From Pelagihabitans pacificus (GTDB lineage Bacteria > Bacteroidota > Bacteroidia > Flavobacteriales > Flavobacteriaceae): a stretch of 64,000 nt of DNA. Under the pieces are notes generated by a model. It saw nothing but the letters and a program-made list of their open reading frames with translations, was not told the DNA's origin and searched no databases. Below, piece after piece: positions 56,700 through 64,000 of this stretch. A program made the position numbers and the translations under genes. Each line of letters opens with the position of its first letter. Positions within the stretch are counted from its first letter, which is position 1. The DNA lies in assembly GCF_009371985.2 (NCBI RefSeq), contig NZ_VIKU02000003.1, positions 310,001-374,000 of the forward strand. The letters are read 5' to 3'.

Positions 56700-58679
56700 A
56701 TGGGAACACTTCGTTTGATTCAATCGACCTTCATTTTACTACTCTTCTTTTTGGCAACCCCCTTTGGCTTCGCACAAGAAAAACCGAATGTCATCCTGAT
56801 TTTCCCGGATAACCTGGGGGTCGGTGAGGTAGCCGCGTACGGCGGCGCACGTGGGGTACCTACCCCAAATATCGATAGGATTGGTGCCGAAGGTATCCGG
56901 TTGACCAACTTCAATGTGGAATATTCCTGTACGCCATCCCGTATTGCCATCCTTACGGGTAGGTATGCGGTCCGTGCAGGAGAGGACTATTATGCAGGTA
57001 CTACCTTGTGGGAAGAAACCATTGCCGAACGTTTGAAGTCCGTCGGCTATGCGACGGCACTTTTTGGCAAATGGGATCTTGGCGCCAAGAACTGGCATGG
57101 AAAACGGGAACCGACCCAACAAGGTTTTGACGAGTGGTACGGCATACCGGGCACCACCCATGTCTCCCAGTTTCCCACGATGGAGGGCTTCGACCCCAAT
57201 TTACAACCGGCCCCTTATATCTGGGAGGGAACCACCGGCACTCATTCCAAAAAAGTAAAGCCTTTCGACCCCGAAACAAGACGCACGATTGATAGAGAAG
57301 CTGCCGAAAAAAGTAGGGCGTTTATCAAGGAGCATGCCGCCAATGGGCAACCCTTCTTTTTGTACTATGCGATGACCCAACTGCATTTTCCCGCCCTGCC
57401 CCACCCCGACAAGTCCGGTACCACGGGAGCGGGGGATATGGGGGATTCCATGGCCGACGTCGATTACAATGTGGGATTGATCTTGGACCAATTAAAGGCA
57501 TCGGGCATCGAAGACAACACCCTCGTTATCTGGTGTACCGACAATGGTGCCGAGATGAGACGCCCATGGCGGGGTTCCCCAGGCCCGTGGAGGGGCTACT
57601 ACAATTCTGCCATGGAGGGCGGTATTCGAACGCCCGCCGTCATCCGATGGCCCAATCGGATCAAAGCGGGACAGGTATCCAATGAAATGGTGCATGAAGT
57701 GGATCTGTTCACTACGATACTCCATGCCGTCGGCTCGCCGGAAGCGGTTCCCCAAGACCGCATCATCGATGGCGTTAACCAATTGCCCTTTTTGGAAGGA
57801 ACACAAAAGCGTTCCAATCGGGAAAGTGCCATTTTCACCCAACGTTTTGGACAAATTATGGCCGTCAAATGGCGCGATTGGAAACTGTGGTATGTCTACA
57901 AAACCGAAATGCCCGATCCAGCACCCGATAACCTGGTCCGCTTGTTCGATTTACGGGTAGACCCCAGGGAAGAAATAGATGTCAAGGATTATTACCCTGG
58001 TGTCATCGGTATTATGGATAGCATCGTGGCCGACTATGAAGCGACCTTTATCGAACATCCCCGGGTAAGCGCCAATGCCAATGCGGCGGACCCATACGTG
58101 GCACCACCGGCGAATTCGGGAACGCCGGTACAAACCTACGCACGGACCGATAGAAACGCCCTAGGTCCGCGGAGTGCGGCCATGGAGCATCCTGATTTTT
58201 CGGGCGCCTGGTCGACCACCGTACTACATCGCGTCTCGGTCATCAACCGGGTAGCAGAACCCTTGGTGCCCACCTTGGGTAGTGGATGGGGGGATCACAT
58301 AGCCATTACACATCGTCCCGACCAATTGGAGGTGGAGCGCGTGGTATTCATCCCAAGGGAAATTCAGCAACTGGTCCGGTATCGCTTCTCCCTGGATGGT
58401 TCGGAGTCCGAGAACAGCCTCCAAATGGGCCGCACCGGAAAGCCCATTGTTTCGACCAGTACCTGGAAAGAAAACAGACTGGTCATCACCTCTTTGTATC
58501 CCTTTCAAGATTCCAAAACCGGCCAATGGCTTACGAGCAAAGTAACCCAGACGCTATGGCTTGAACCGCCCGGTGGCACCCCATGGGAACCCACATTGAT
58601 CGTCGAGACCACTCGGGAAGGATTATTAGGAGGCGCGTCTTCGACCAATCGAACGGTGTATACCAAGGGGTATCGGTAA
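56700..58679 (+). CDS. Exported type I sulfatase with extra C-terminal beta domain
   Basis: 659 residues from ATG 56700, beginning a signal peptide (FILLLFFLATPFGFAQ). FILLLFF is followed by PNVILIFPDNLGVGEVAAYGG (metal site) and the formylglycine motif CTPSRIAILTGR (Cys77), so maturation needs an FGE or anSME enzyme, not seen here. Later metal and substrate residues: GKWDLG, CTDNGAEMRRPWRG. From about 500 a beta-rich domain (EHPDFSGAWSTT...TLIVETTREGLL) is appended, unusual for arylsulfatases. Likely removes sulfate from an algal polysaccharide. Confidence 0.92.
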   Translation: MGTLRLIQSTFILLLFFLATPFGFAQEKPNVILIFPDNLGVGEVAAYGGARGVPTPNIDRIGAEGIRLTNFNVEYSCTPSRIAILTGRYAVRAGEDYYAGTTLWEETIAERLKSVGYATALFGKWDLGAKNWHGKREPTQQGFDEWYGIPGTTHVSQFPTMEGFDPNLQPAPYIWEGTTGTHSKKVKPFDPETRRTIDREAAEKSRAFIKEHAANGQPFFLYYAMTQLHFPALPHPDKSGTTGAGDMGDSMADVDYNVGLILDQLKASGIEDNTLVIWCTDNGAEMRRPWRGSPGPWRGYYNSAMEGGIRTPAVIRWPNRIKAGQVSNEMVHEVDLFTTILHAVGSPEAVPQDRIIDGVNQLPFLEGTQKRSNRESAIFTQRFGQIMAVKWRDWKLWYVYKTEMPDPAPDNLVRLFDLRVDPREEIDVKDYYPGVIGIMDSIVADYEATFIEHPRVSANANAADPYVAPPANSGTPVQTYARTDRNALGPRSAAMEHPDFSGAWSTTVLHRVSVINRVAEPLVPTLGSGWGDHIAITHRPDQLEVERVVFIPREIQQLVRYRFSLDGSESENSLQMGRTGKPIVSTSTWKENRLVITSLYPFQDSKTGQWLTSKVTQTLWLEPPGGTPWEPTLIVETTREGLLGGASSTNRTVYTKGYR

Positions 58680-58757
58680 TTCGATGACCTGATGGATGTC
58701 ATTGGATTACTCCTTGATCCTCCCTATTTTTCTTTTTCCAATCCAAAAATTAGCAAT

Positions 58758-59600
58758 ATGGTTTCCGATACTGTCAATATCGCGGATGGACCTAATGACG
58801 GAAGAAAGGTATTTAGGAAATTGGGGACATGTTCCCGTACTTTCTTTCATATTTTAAATCGGGAATTTGGTCATCCAAAAGAATGGGAAGAAGAAGCTTC
58901 GGGAGCCCTGGCAGGAGGAATTATGCAACAAGGGGAACAATGTGGTATGCTCTGGGGTGCGTCATTGGCAATAGGGGCCGAAGCCTATCGTAGCTGCAAA
59001 ACTAAAAGTGAGGCCATTGCTACGGCCATTATCGCCACACAGCATGTAATGAATTCCTTTATGGAGAGGGAGCAGACCATCCAATGTAAAGAAATCACCC
59101 GTTGCGATTTTGGCAATAAATGGAGTTATGCCAAATACATGATTACCGGCCGGTTTTTGCATTGCTTTAAAATGGCACAGGAATGGGCTCCACAAGCCGT
59201 TCGCTCGGCCCAGGCAGGATTAACCGACGAAGAATTCGAGAAACATCGGACGGCGATGAGTTGCGCAACCGAAGTAGCCAAAAGAATGGGGTCTTCCGAG
59301 GAGCATATGACCATGGTTGCAGGCTTCGCCGGCGGTCTGGGACTCAGTGGTGGAGGTTGCGGAGCTTTGGCCGCCGCCGTTTGGATGAAATCACTCACAA
59401 GGATAAAAGGGGAAGATGAGAAATTTCAAGTACAGAACCAAGACGCAAAAAAGACTTTAGAGGTCTTTTATAAAACTACCAATAACAACATAGTATGTTC
59501 GGAAATAGCGAGTGAACTCTTCAATGACATCGACGAACATACCCAGTTTCTGGAGAATGGAGGTTGTGCCCATCTTATCAAAACGCTAGCCGAGTCCTAA
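58758..59600 (+). CDS. C_GCAxxG_C_C family redox protein
   Basis: 280 residues from ATG 58758 (an in-frame ATG at 58692 is possible but gives an atypical lead). Family features: cysteine-containing LGTCSRTFFHIL, GALAGGIMQQGEQCGMLWGASLAIGAEAY, SCKTKSEAIA, TIQCKEITRCDFG, and a second similar set MVAGFAGGLGLSGGGCGALAAAVW...NNIVCSEIA. Two related halves in one chain. These proteins are predicted to bind a metal or act in redox chemistry; none of the reactions is known from the sequence. Confidence 0.8.
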   Translation: MVSDTVNIADGPNDGRKVFRKLGTCSRTFFHILNREFGHPKEWEEEASGALAGGIMQQGEQCGMLWGASLAIGAEAYRSCKTKSEAIATAIIATQHVMNSFMEREQTIQCKEITRCDFGNKWSYAKYMITGRFLHCFKMAQEWAPQAVRSAQAGLTDEEFEKHRTAMSCATEVAKRMGSSEEHMTMVAGFAGGLGLSGGGCGALAAAVWMKSLTRIKGEDEKFQVQNQDAKKTLEVFYKTTNNNIVCSEIASELFNDIDEHTQFLENGGCAHLIKTLAES

Positions 59601-59635
59601 AAATAAAATAGGTCACCGATAAAATTTTAAGGGCT

Positions 59636-59910
59636 GGGTCTCAAAATCCCTGGCATAGCAGGGTATGGGTATTCCCTAGCGTCTGTTGGTGGTGCATACG
59701 AAAGACAAACCCTTGCGACACTAGAAAATCGGCACCCAATCGGTATCGCTGATGGTGCTTGTTTCGCGGACCAGTGTACCGACCGATAGTTTACAAGGTT
59801 TCATGGGCGCTGTTCGATTTTATTGCTACGATTTTTATACATTGTACATTGTACACATCAAAGAAAGATAGCTATTTTACCTATTTACAGCTGTTGTGGG
59901 CAATTAGCGC
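59636..59910 (+). repeat. Dispersed intergenic repeat, copy 5
   Basis: Contains ACGAAAGACAAACCCTTGCG and ATCGGCACCC as in copy 6, the 27-bp conserved block with one mismatch to copies 2 and 3 (59818-59844), a doubled ACATTGTAC, AGATAGCTATTTTACC and the end GCTGTTGTGGGCAATTAGCGC (59890-59910). Sits in a 350-bp gap with no gene; the 35 bases before it show nothing. Confidence 0.8.
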
Positions 59911-59951
59911 TGTGAAAGGGTCGTGCATAATGGTAAGCATGGTGGTCAAAA

Positions 59952-60737
59952 ATGATAAACAATCCAAGAATTTTGATGGACAAAATGAATAGCGATTATA
60001 AAGTGGGTGAATTAATTTATGATGCGAATATTTACGATGGAATGAATACCAGCCTAGCTGATTTGGAATTTTATAAAAATTGGCTGCCGAAAAATAAGGA
60101 TGCCCGAATACTGGAGCTTTGTTGTGGCACAGGCAGACTTACGGTACCCATCGCAAAGGATGGATATGATATTTGCGGGGTAGATTTCAATGCTTCAATG
60201 CTTGACCAAGCAAAAGTGAAAGCTTCCGAACAAGAATTAACGGTTGCGTTCATTGAGTCCGATATCAGAACTTTGGATTTGCCGGAGAAATACGACCTTA
60301 TTTTTATTCCATTCAATTCAATCCATCATCTATATACCAATGATGACCTATTTAAGGCATTTGAAGTTGTCAAAAATCATCTCAAAAAAGGAGGTTTATT
60401 TCTGTTGGATTGCTTTAATCCCGACATCCGATATATCAGCGATGGTGAAAAAGAACAAAAGGAAATTGCCCAATATACGACCAGGGATGGAAGGGCTGTT
60501 TTGATAAAGCAAACCATGCGATATGAAAGAAAAACACAGATGAATCGCATAGAATGGCATTATTATATAAATGGTGCGTTCGATTCCATCCAAAATTTGG
60601 ACATGAGAATGTTTTTTCCCCAAGAATTGGATTCCTATTTGGAATGGAGTGGTTTTGATATTGCTCATAAGTTTGGAAGTTTTGAAGAAACAGATTTTGA
60701 TGATAATTCTGAAAAACAGATATTTATTTGTCGATAA
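59952..60737 (+). CDS. Class I SAM-dependent methyltransferase
   Basis: 261 residues if ATG 59952 is used; ATG 59985 (MNSDYKVGE) is an equally good start. Rossmann methyltransferase: motif I RILELCCGTGRLTVPIA, acidic end of beta-2 ICGVDFNASML, motif with IESDIRTLDLPEKYDLIFIPFNSIHHL, and LKKGGLFLLDCFNP. Substrate unknown; similar small-molecule methyltransferases are common in accessory regions. A+T-rich; no signal peptide. Confidence 0.85.
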   Translation: MINNPRILMDKMNSDYKVGELIYDANIYDGMNTSLADLEFYKNWLPKNKDARILELCCGTGRLTVPIAKDGYDICGVDFNASMLDQAKVKASEQELTVAFIESDIRTLDLPEKYDLIFIPFNSIHHLYTNDDLFKAFEVVKNHLKKGGLFLLDCFNPDIRYISDGEKEQKEIAQYTTRDGRAVLIKQTMRYERKTQMNRIEWHYYINGAFDSIQNLDMRMFFPQELDSYLEWSGFDIAHKFGSFEETDFDDNSEKQIFICR

Positions 60738-60913
60738 CTTTTAATGCACGATATGGAATTTCTTCCCACCACAAAAAATATACGCAATGTGGGGTGATGC
60801 GATAGCTACGAAACGGATAACAGTTATTAAATATGTTGAGGGTTGGATAGTTTGACGCTTCGAAATACCACGCTCCGTGTAATTAAACTATTGGCAACGA
60901 TAAAACCACCCTT
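60738..60913 (+). other. Spacer without full repeat, ending in TTGGCAACG motif
   Basis: 176 bp with no gene. It holds ATAGCTACGAAACGGATAAC and, 15 bp before the next ATG, TTGGCAACGATAAAACC (60891-60907), related to the GGCAAC/GCCAAC motifs at other module borders. No long repeat block. Confidence 0.35.
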
Positions 60914-61834
60914 ATGGTAAAAAAAATTACTAAATGGACGTTAGGGAGTATGGCTTCCTTGCTCGTTATCTTTTTGATTTATGGCACGATAAAACAATAT
61001 AGCTATGATTCCAAAGTCAAAAAAGAATACCCCCCTACGGGTAACTTTTCCGACATAGGACAAAACAAAGTACATTACAAATATTCTGGGGAGGGCGAAG
61101 TCACTTTTATCCTTATCTCCGGGCTGGGAGAGTCAATGCATACGTGGTCTTCCATTGAGGATGAATTAGCTAAAAGAGGCCGTGTCTTTATGTACGACCG
61201 TTCTGGATTAGGACATAGTGAAGAGGGAATTTTACCGAGGTCTGTCGATAACAGTGCCGTCGAACTCAAAAAAGTTTTAGAAAACGAAAAGATACCGGGG
61301 CCATTCATTTTGATCGGACATTCGGCAGGAGGATTTATAGCCAGGTATTATGCCAAAAAATATCCCAACAACGTTTTGGGTTTATTTTTAATAGACCCGT
61401 ACCAGGGTGACGTTGCAAAGGCCGAGGGTGCACAAGCCTCCTTAGGTTATAAGATGATGAACTGGTCGTTCCGAAATATGTCTTGGAGCGGAATTCCATA
61501 TTATCTACTTCCCCAGCCTCCACATCCCACGTACAAAACTTCCAAGGCGATAAAAACCTATGGTTCAGAGGCAAACGTCGAAGATATCTCCCTGGAACAG
61601 TTTTCCAAGTTCGATAATGAAGGAGGGGCACTGCCACTCTACTTGCTCAAGGCAGATAATAAAAAAGCAAAATTGAATGAAGTCCAGAACAAATGGAGTA
61701 AGGCAGTTTTTAACAAGTACAATAACGGGAAAAACAAATATATACGCCTTGAAAGCGGACATCATATCCACATTGAGAAACCGGAAAAAGTCCTTGATGC
61801 CCTGGATGAATTTGTATCCAAATTATTGGATTAA
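60914..61834 (+). CDS. Membrane-anchored alpha/beta hydrolase
   Basis: 306 residues. An N-terminal helix (LGSMASLLVIFLIYGTI) anchors a classical alpha/beta hydrolase: TFILISGLGESMHTW (oxyanion region), MYDRSGLGHSE, nucleophile GHSAGG (Ser137), FLIDPYQGD and the histidine in ESGHHIHIEKP. It could be an esterase, haloalkane-dehalogenase-like or related enzyme. Followed directly by TGTTGCCAACA (61839-61849), a near-perfect inverted motif at the module end. Confidence 0.88.
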   Translation: MVKKITKWTLGSMASLLVIFLIYGTIKQYSYDSKVKKEYPPTGNFSDIGQNKVHYKYSGEGEVTFILISGLGESMHTWSSIEDELAKRGRVFMYDRSGLGHSEEGILPRSVDNSAVELKKVLENEKIPGPFILIGHSAGGFIARYYAKKYPNNVLGLFLIDPYQGDVAKAEGAQASLGYKMMNWSFRNMSWSGIPYYLLPQPPHPTYKTSKAIKTYGSEANVEDISLEQFSKFDNEGGALPLYLLKADNKKAKLNEVQNKWSKAVFNKYNNGKNKYIRLESGHHIHIEKPEKVLDALDEFVSKLLD

Positions 61835-61959
61835 TTACTGTTGCCAACAAAAAGAGCAAACTTTCTTTTGGATTACCCCCACCCCAAAAGTAATTGTGAC
61901 CCTCGGTCTGCGTTTAGCAGGTCGTTGGCGGTGCTTTAAAACCAAGCAGTATACCAACA

Positions 61960-62070
61960 ATGGAAAAATATAGGAATTTACTCTCTTGGATGATAGTGCC
62001 GTTTATAAGCTATGGGTTCATCGGAAGCGATTCAAGAATTTTTGAGCGTCCTTATAAAATATTAAAATAA
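61960..62070 (+). other. Possible 36-residue ORF or gene remnant before repeat copy 6
   Basis: ATG 61960 to TAA 62070 encodes 36 residues with a hydrophobic centre (LLSWMIVPFISYGFIG). It sits between two module-border motifs (GTCGTTGGCGG, 61920-61930; ACCAACAATGG, 61953-61963) and the start of repeat copy 6. It could be a cut gene start or a small membrane peptide. No clear ribosome binding site was seen. Confidence 0.25.
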
Positions 62071-62308
62071 CCTCTGCCAGCGACCGTCTGCTGCGTGTGT
62101 GAAAGACGAACCCTTGCGAAACCCAAAATTGGCACCCCATCGGCATCCCCGAGGTCGGAGGTATTGCGGACCATCGTACTGACCGATCCATCACGGAGTT
62201 TCAGTGGTAGTTGTACGATTTAATCGATGTGATTTTTATACATTGCATTCAACACCTATAAGCGCGACACGATTAATAATCAAATTCCTATGTTGGCGGT
62301 CATTTAGG
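62071..62308 (+). repeat. Dispersed intergenic repeat, copy 6
   Basis: Contains GAACCCTTGCGAAA, ATCGGCATCCC, TGCGGACCATCGTAC (62165-62179, identical in copy 4), GTACTGACCGAT, a GTGATTTTTATACATTG block and ends TGTTGGCGGTCATTTAGG (62291-62308). It lies in the longest gene-free stretch (61835-62395); the last 87 bases before the VOC gene show nothing recognisable. Confidence 0.8.
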
Positions 62309-62395
62309 AAAACGTGCCAGATTGAAATTTATAGGAGACTTTAAATTGAATTAAAACGCTAAAAATGGTGATTTTACAAAACGTAAGGTGAAATT

Positions 62396-62752
62396 ATGCT
62401 AACAGACATCAATCCGAAATTACCAATGCGTGACAAAAATGTTACGAGGGAGTTTTATATCAATACGTTAGGATTTAAAGAGTTTGGGAGTGCTGATTTT
62501 GAAGGTTATTTGATGATAGAAAAAGACCAAATTCAAATCCATTTCTTTAAATTTAAAGAACTGGACCCAAAAGAAAATTACGGACAAGTATATATTAGAA
62601 CGGATAACATTGATGAGTTTTATCAGGTATTGTTGGACAATAAAACAAAAATCCACCCCAACGGTACGTTGGAACTAAAAGCCTGGAAACAAAAGGAATT
62701 TTCAATACTTGACCCGGACAGTAATTTATTGACTTTTGGCCAAAGCATGTAG
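62396..62752 (+). CDS. VOC-family bleomycin-resistance-like protein
   Basis: 118 residues. Two beta-alpha-beta-beta-beta modules: PKLPMRDKNVTREFYINTLGFKEFG...IQIHFFKF and YIRTDNIDEFYQVLLDNKTKIHP...EFSILDPDSNLLTFGQ. It has the length and layout of small bleomycin-binding/glyoxalase-like proteins that sequester or modify a toxic small molecule; the ligand is not known. A+T-rich module gene behind repeat copy 6. Confidence 0.85.
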   Translation: MLTDINPKLPMRDKNVTREFYINTLGFKEFGSADFEGYLMIEKDQIQIHFFKFKELDPKENYGQVYIRTDNIDEFYQVLLDNKTKIHPNGTLELKAWKQKEFSILDPDSNLLTFGQSM

Positions 62753-62781
62753 GGAATAAAAACGAACTGCTAAGAAGGTGC

Positions 62782-62894
62782 ATAATTAATTGCGGCAGGA
62801 TTTTCGAACCGGAAAATCCTGCAACCAATTATCTCTGTGGTCAGGCGGACATTTTCCGACGGAAAGTGTCTGCCTCTCCCCCGAGTACTCGGGG
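62782..62894 (+). other. Three consecutive strong hairpins
   Basis: Within 113 bases: (1) GCAGGATTTTC / GAAAATCCTGC, an 11-bp stem with a 6-base loop, extended outward to ATAAT...ATTAT (62782-62832); (2) a 14-bp stem with two G-T pairs and a GAC loop (62844-62874); (3) a perfect 16-bp palindrome CCCCGAGTACTCGGGG (62879-62894). None is followed by a T run, so simple terminators are unlikely. May be a REP-like element or a structured recombination site. Confidence 0.6.
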
Positions 62895-62953
62895 TCGTCG
62901 GAAACAAGAACGAATAAGACAGATAAACGTTAGTACCAATTAAATTAATCGAT

Positions 62954-63331
62954 ATGAAAGTTACAGCCGAAAAAAATGAAAAGGTTGCCAATATGATATT
63001 TGCATCCATTTATCCACACTACCTGAATAGATTGGTGAAGAACGGGAGAACCAAGGAAGAACTCAATCAAGTATTGGAATGGTTCACTGGCTTTGATCAA
63101 GATGCTTTACAAGCACTTATTGATGAAAAAGCGACCTTTGGAACATTTTTTCAAAAAGCTAACATAAATCCAAACGCACACTTGATCAAAGGGGTCGTTT
63201 GTGGGTATCGAATTGAGGAAATAGAGGATGAATTTCAGGTGTACAAACAATGTCGACGCATGGAAAAGCTGATCGATGAATTGGCAAAAGGTCGTAAAAT
63301 GGAGAAAATTATGCGGGAAGAAAAGAAATAA
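62954..63331 (+). CDS. DUF2200 family protein
   Basis: 125 residues matching DUF2200: NEKVANMIFASIYPHYLNRLVKNGRTKEELNQVLEWFTGFDQ, TFFQKANINPNAHLIKGVVCGYRIEEIED, ending MEKLIDELAKGRKMEKIMR. Cytoplasmic, function unknown. DUF2200 genes are often found singly in variable regions, in keeping with a cargo gene. Confidence 0.85.
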   Translation: MKVTAEKNEKVANMIFASIYPHYLNRLVKNGRTKEELNQVLEWFTGFDQDALQALIDEKATFGTFFQKANINPNAHLIKGVVCGYRIEEIEDEFQVYKQCRRMEKLIDELAKGRKMEKIMREEKK

Positions 63332-63512
63332 TGCTGATGCTCGTGATGTGCACAAGACATAGCTGGCAAGGGCCTAGCCCTAAGGTTTACACTTATATGC
63401 AAAGACCACCAAATTTAAAATGCAGCGCTGTGTTCAACTCGAAAAGTTAGCATCTTTCTACACGCTACGTTTCATACCCAAATCGTGGGTATCATAAAAA
63501 CCATCACAAGCT
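63332..63512 (+). other. Spacer with a 7-bp-stem hairpin
   Basis: 181 bp with no gene. ATACCCA / TGGGTAT (63474-63480 and 63486-63492) forms a hairpin with a five-base loop 20 bp before the last gene. No long repeat copy recognised. Confidence 0.3.
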
Positions 63513-64000
63513 ATGATAAAAAGAATTATACCATTCCTTACTATTATCGCAATGATGGGTTGTAAGACAAATAATGGTATCAATGATTACTTTGGACAAT
63601 CTGAACCCGAAACTACCCCGATTGTATTCGGAGCGGATTCGATTTCGCTGAAAGGTCGATTTGAACATGGGATTTCCTTCACACCTGATGCTCGGGAATT
63701 AGCGTTTGGAATACTAGGTGGGAATGCCGTTAAAGGGAAAATATATTATTCGAAAAAAATCGATGGTCAATGGGCTACCCCGAAAGATTTCAACCCTCTA
63801 AAAAATGAAAGTGTATTTCTCCCCTATTTTACACCCGATGGTAAATCATTACTGTACACCCAAAGCATACCCGACACAGATCAATTATATATTACCGATA
63901 TTTGGAAACTGGATAAAATCAATGGCGATTGGGACTTCCCTAAAAAAATACCAACTCCATTAAGTTCCAAAACCAGGGAAGCTACTGCTAGTATGACCTA
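63513..64000 (+). CDS. PD40 beta-propeller lipoprotein, 3' end outside window
   Basis: ATG 63513 opens a frame that runs to the window edge (162 residues visible). Lipoprotein signal MIKRIIPFLTIIAMMGC; then DYFGQSEPETTPIVFGADSIS, paralogous to the start of the lipoprotein at 53559. Blades seen: GISFTPDARELAFGILGG, KIYYSKKIDGQWATPKDF, PYFTPDGKSLLYTQS, QLYITDIWKLDKINGDWDFPKKI. Likely the same kind of periplasmic or surface propeller. Confidence 0.8.
   Translation, partial: MIKRIIPFLTIIAMMGCKTNNGINDYFGQSEPETTPIVFGADSISLKGRFEHGISFTPDARELAFGILGGNAVKGKIYYSKKIDGQWATPKDFNPLKNESVFLPYFTPDGKSLLYTQSIPDTDQLYITDIWKLDKINGDWDFPKKIPTPLSSKTREATASMT

Noticed and set aside
46991-62308. Repeats interpreted as insertion sequences or MITEs
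   Set aside because: No transposase, no clear terminal inverted repeats with target duplications; fixed position and orientation relative to genes fits a module spacer better.
46991-62308. Repeats interpreted as a CRISPR array
   Set aside because: Units are 200-270 bp, diverged, and separated by whole genes; no cas genes.
46973-64000. Classical integron with integrase
   Set aside because: No tyrosine recombinase gene or attI was found in the window, and the boxes do not match the strict RYYYAAC/GTTRRRY rule in every copy.
1-64000. tRNA or rRNA genes
   Set aside because: No cloverleaf-like or rRNA-like stretch was recognised in any intergenic region.

Overview
The window is 64 kb of a Bacteroidetes chromosome, most likely a marine Flavobacteriaceae. 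This rests on gene content rather than any search: a UvrA/LOG pair, a fused 2-oxoacid dehydrogenase E1, DUF2911 and GIN-domain secreted proteins, Bacteroidetes-type -7 boxes (TAnnTTTG), many SPI/SPII exported proteins, and GH16, GH39, GH51 and sulfatase enzymes of the kind used on algal polysaccharides. No tRNA, rRNA, CRISPR array, transposase or integrase was seen.

Layout. 1-7.3 kb: 3' part of uvrA, a LOG-family protein, a large exported protein joining a catalytically dead M1-like domain to a putative outer-membrane barrel, and a fused branched-chain/2-oxoacid dehydrogenase E1. 7.4-12.3 kb: a membrane-anchored AraC regulator, a DoxX/secreted-protein/lipoprotein/GIN operon, a solo AraC protein and a small membrane protein. 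Both AraC genes are followed by direct repeats on an exact 21-bp period. 12.4-34.2 kb: mostly housekeeping or core genes (kinase-aminotransferase fusion, DoxX, holA, an HsdR_N-like nuclease-fold protein, GT2, OmpA lipoprotein, tsaC/sua5, GH16, pcrA/uvrD, DsrE, M20 hydrolase, GltB-like FMN protein, OmpA-like paralogue, patatin and M1 peptidase, recG, DUF2911-TPR).

34.5-39.3 kb is a leucine operon in the order leuC-leuD-leuA-leuB. 39.6-43.5 kb is a compact uronate-type cluster: SDR dehydrogenase, KduI/IolB-family isomerase, FadR-type GntR regulator and a lipoprotein that closely resembles animal lysosomal alpha-L-iduronidase (GH39). A perfect 12-bp palindrome lies in front of the first gene. 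43.8-47 kb carries an IPT/TIG lipoprotein, a small membrane protein and a TPM-domain protein.

From about 47 kb to the end the character changes. Single, unrelated, mostly A+T-rich accessory genes (retropepsin-like, serine hydrolase, esterase, VOC proteins, HNH nuclease, methyltransferase, alpha/beta hydrolase, DUF2200, beta-propeller lipoproteins), together with a GH51, a sulfatase and a C_GCAxxG_C_C protein, all lie on the + strand. Six copies of a roughly 200-270 bp non-coding repeat, all in the same orientation, each sit just upstream of one of these genes. Short GCCAAC-like and GTTGGC-like motifs occur at gene ends and repeat ends. This looks like a gene-cassette array, formally similar to an integron cassette array but without a visible integrase, and it is the most interesting structure in the window.
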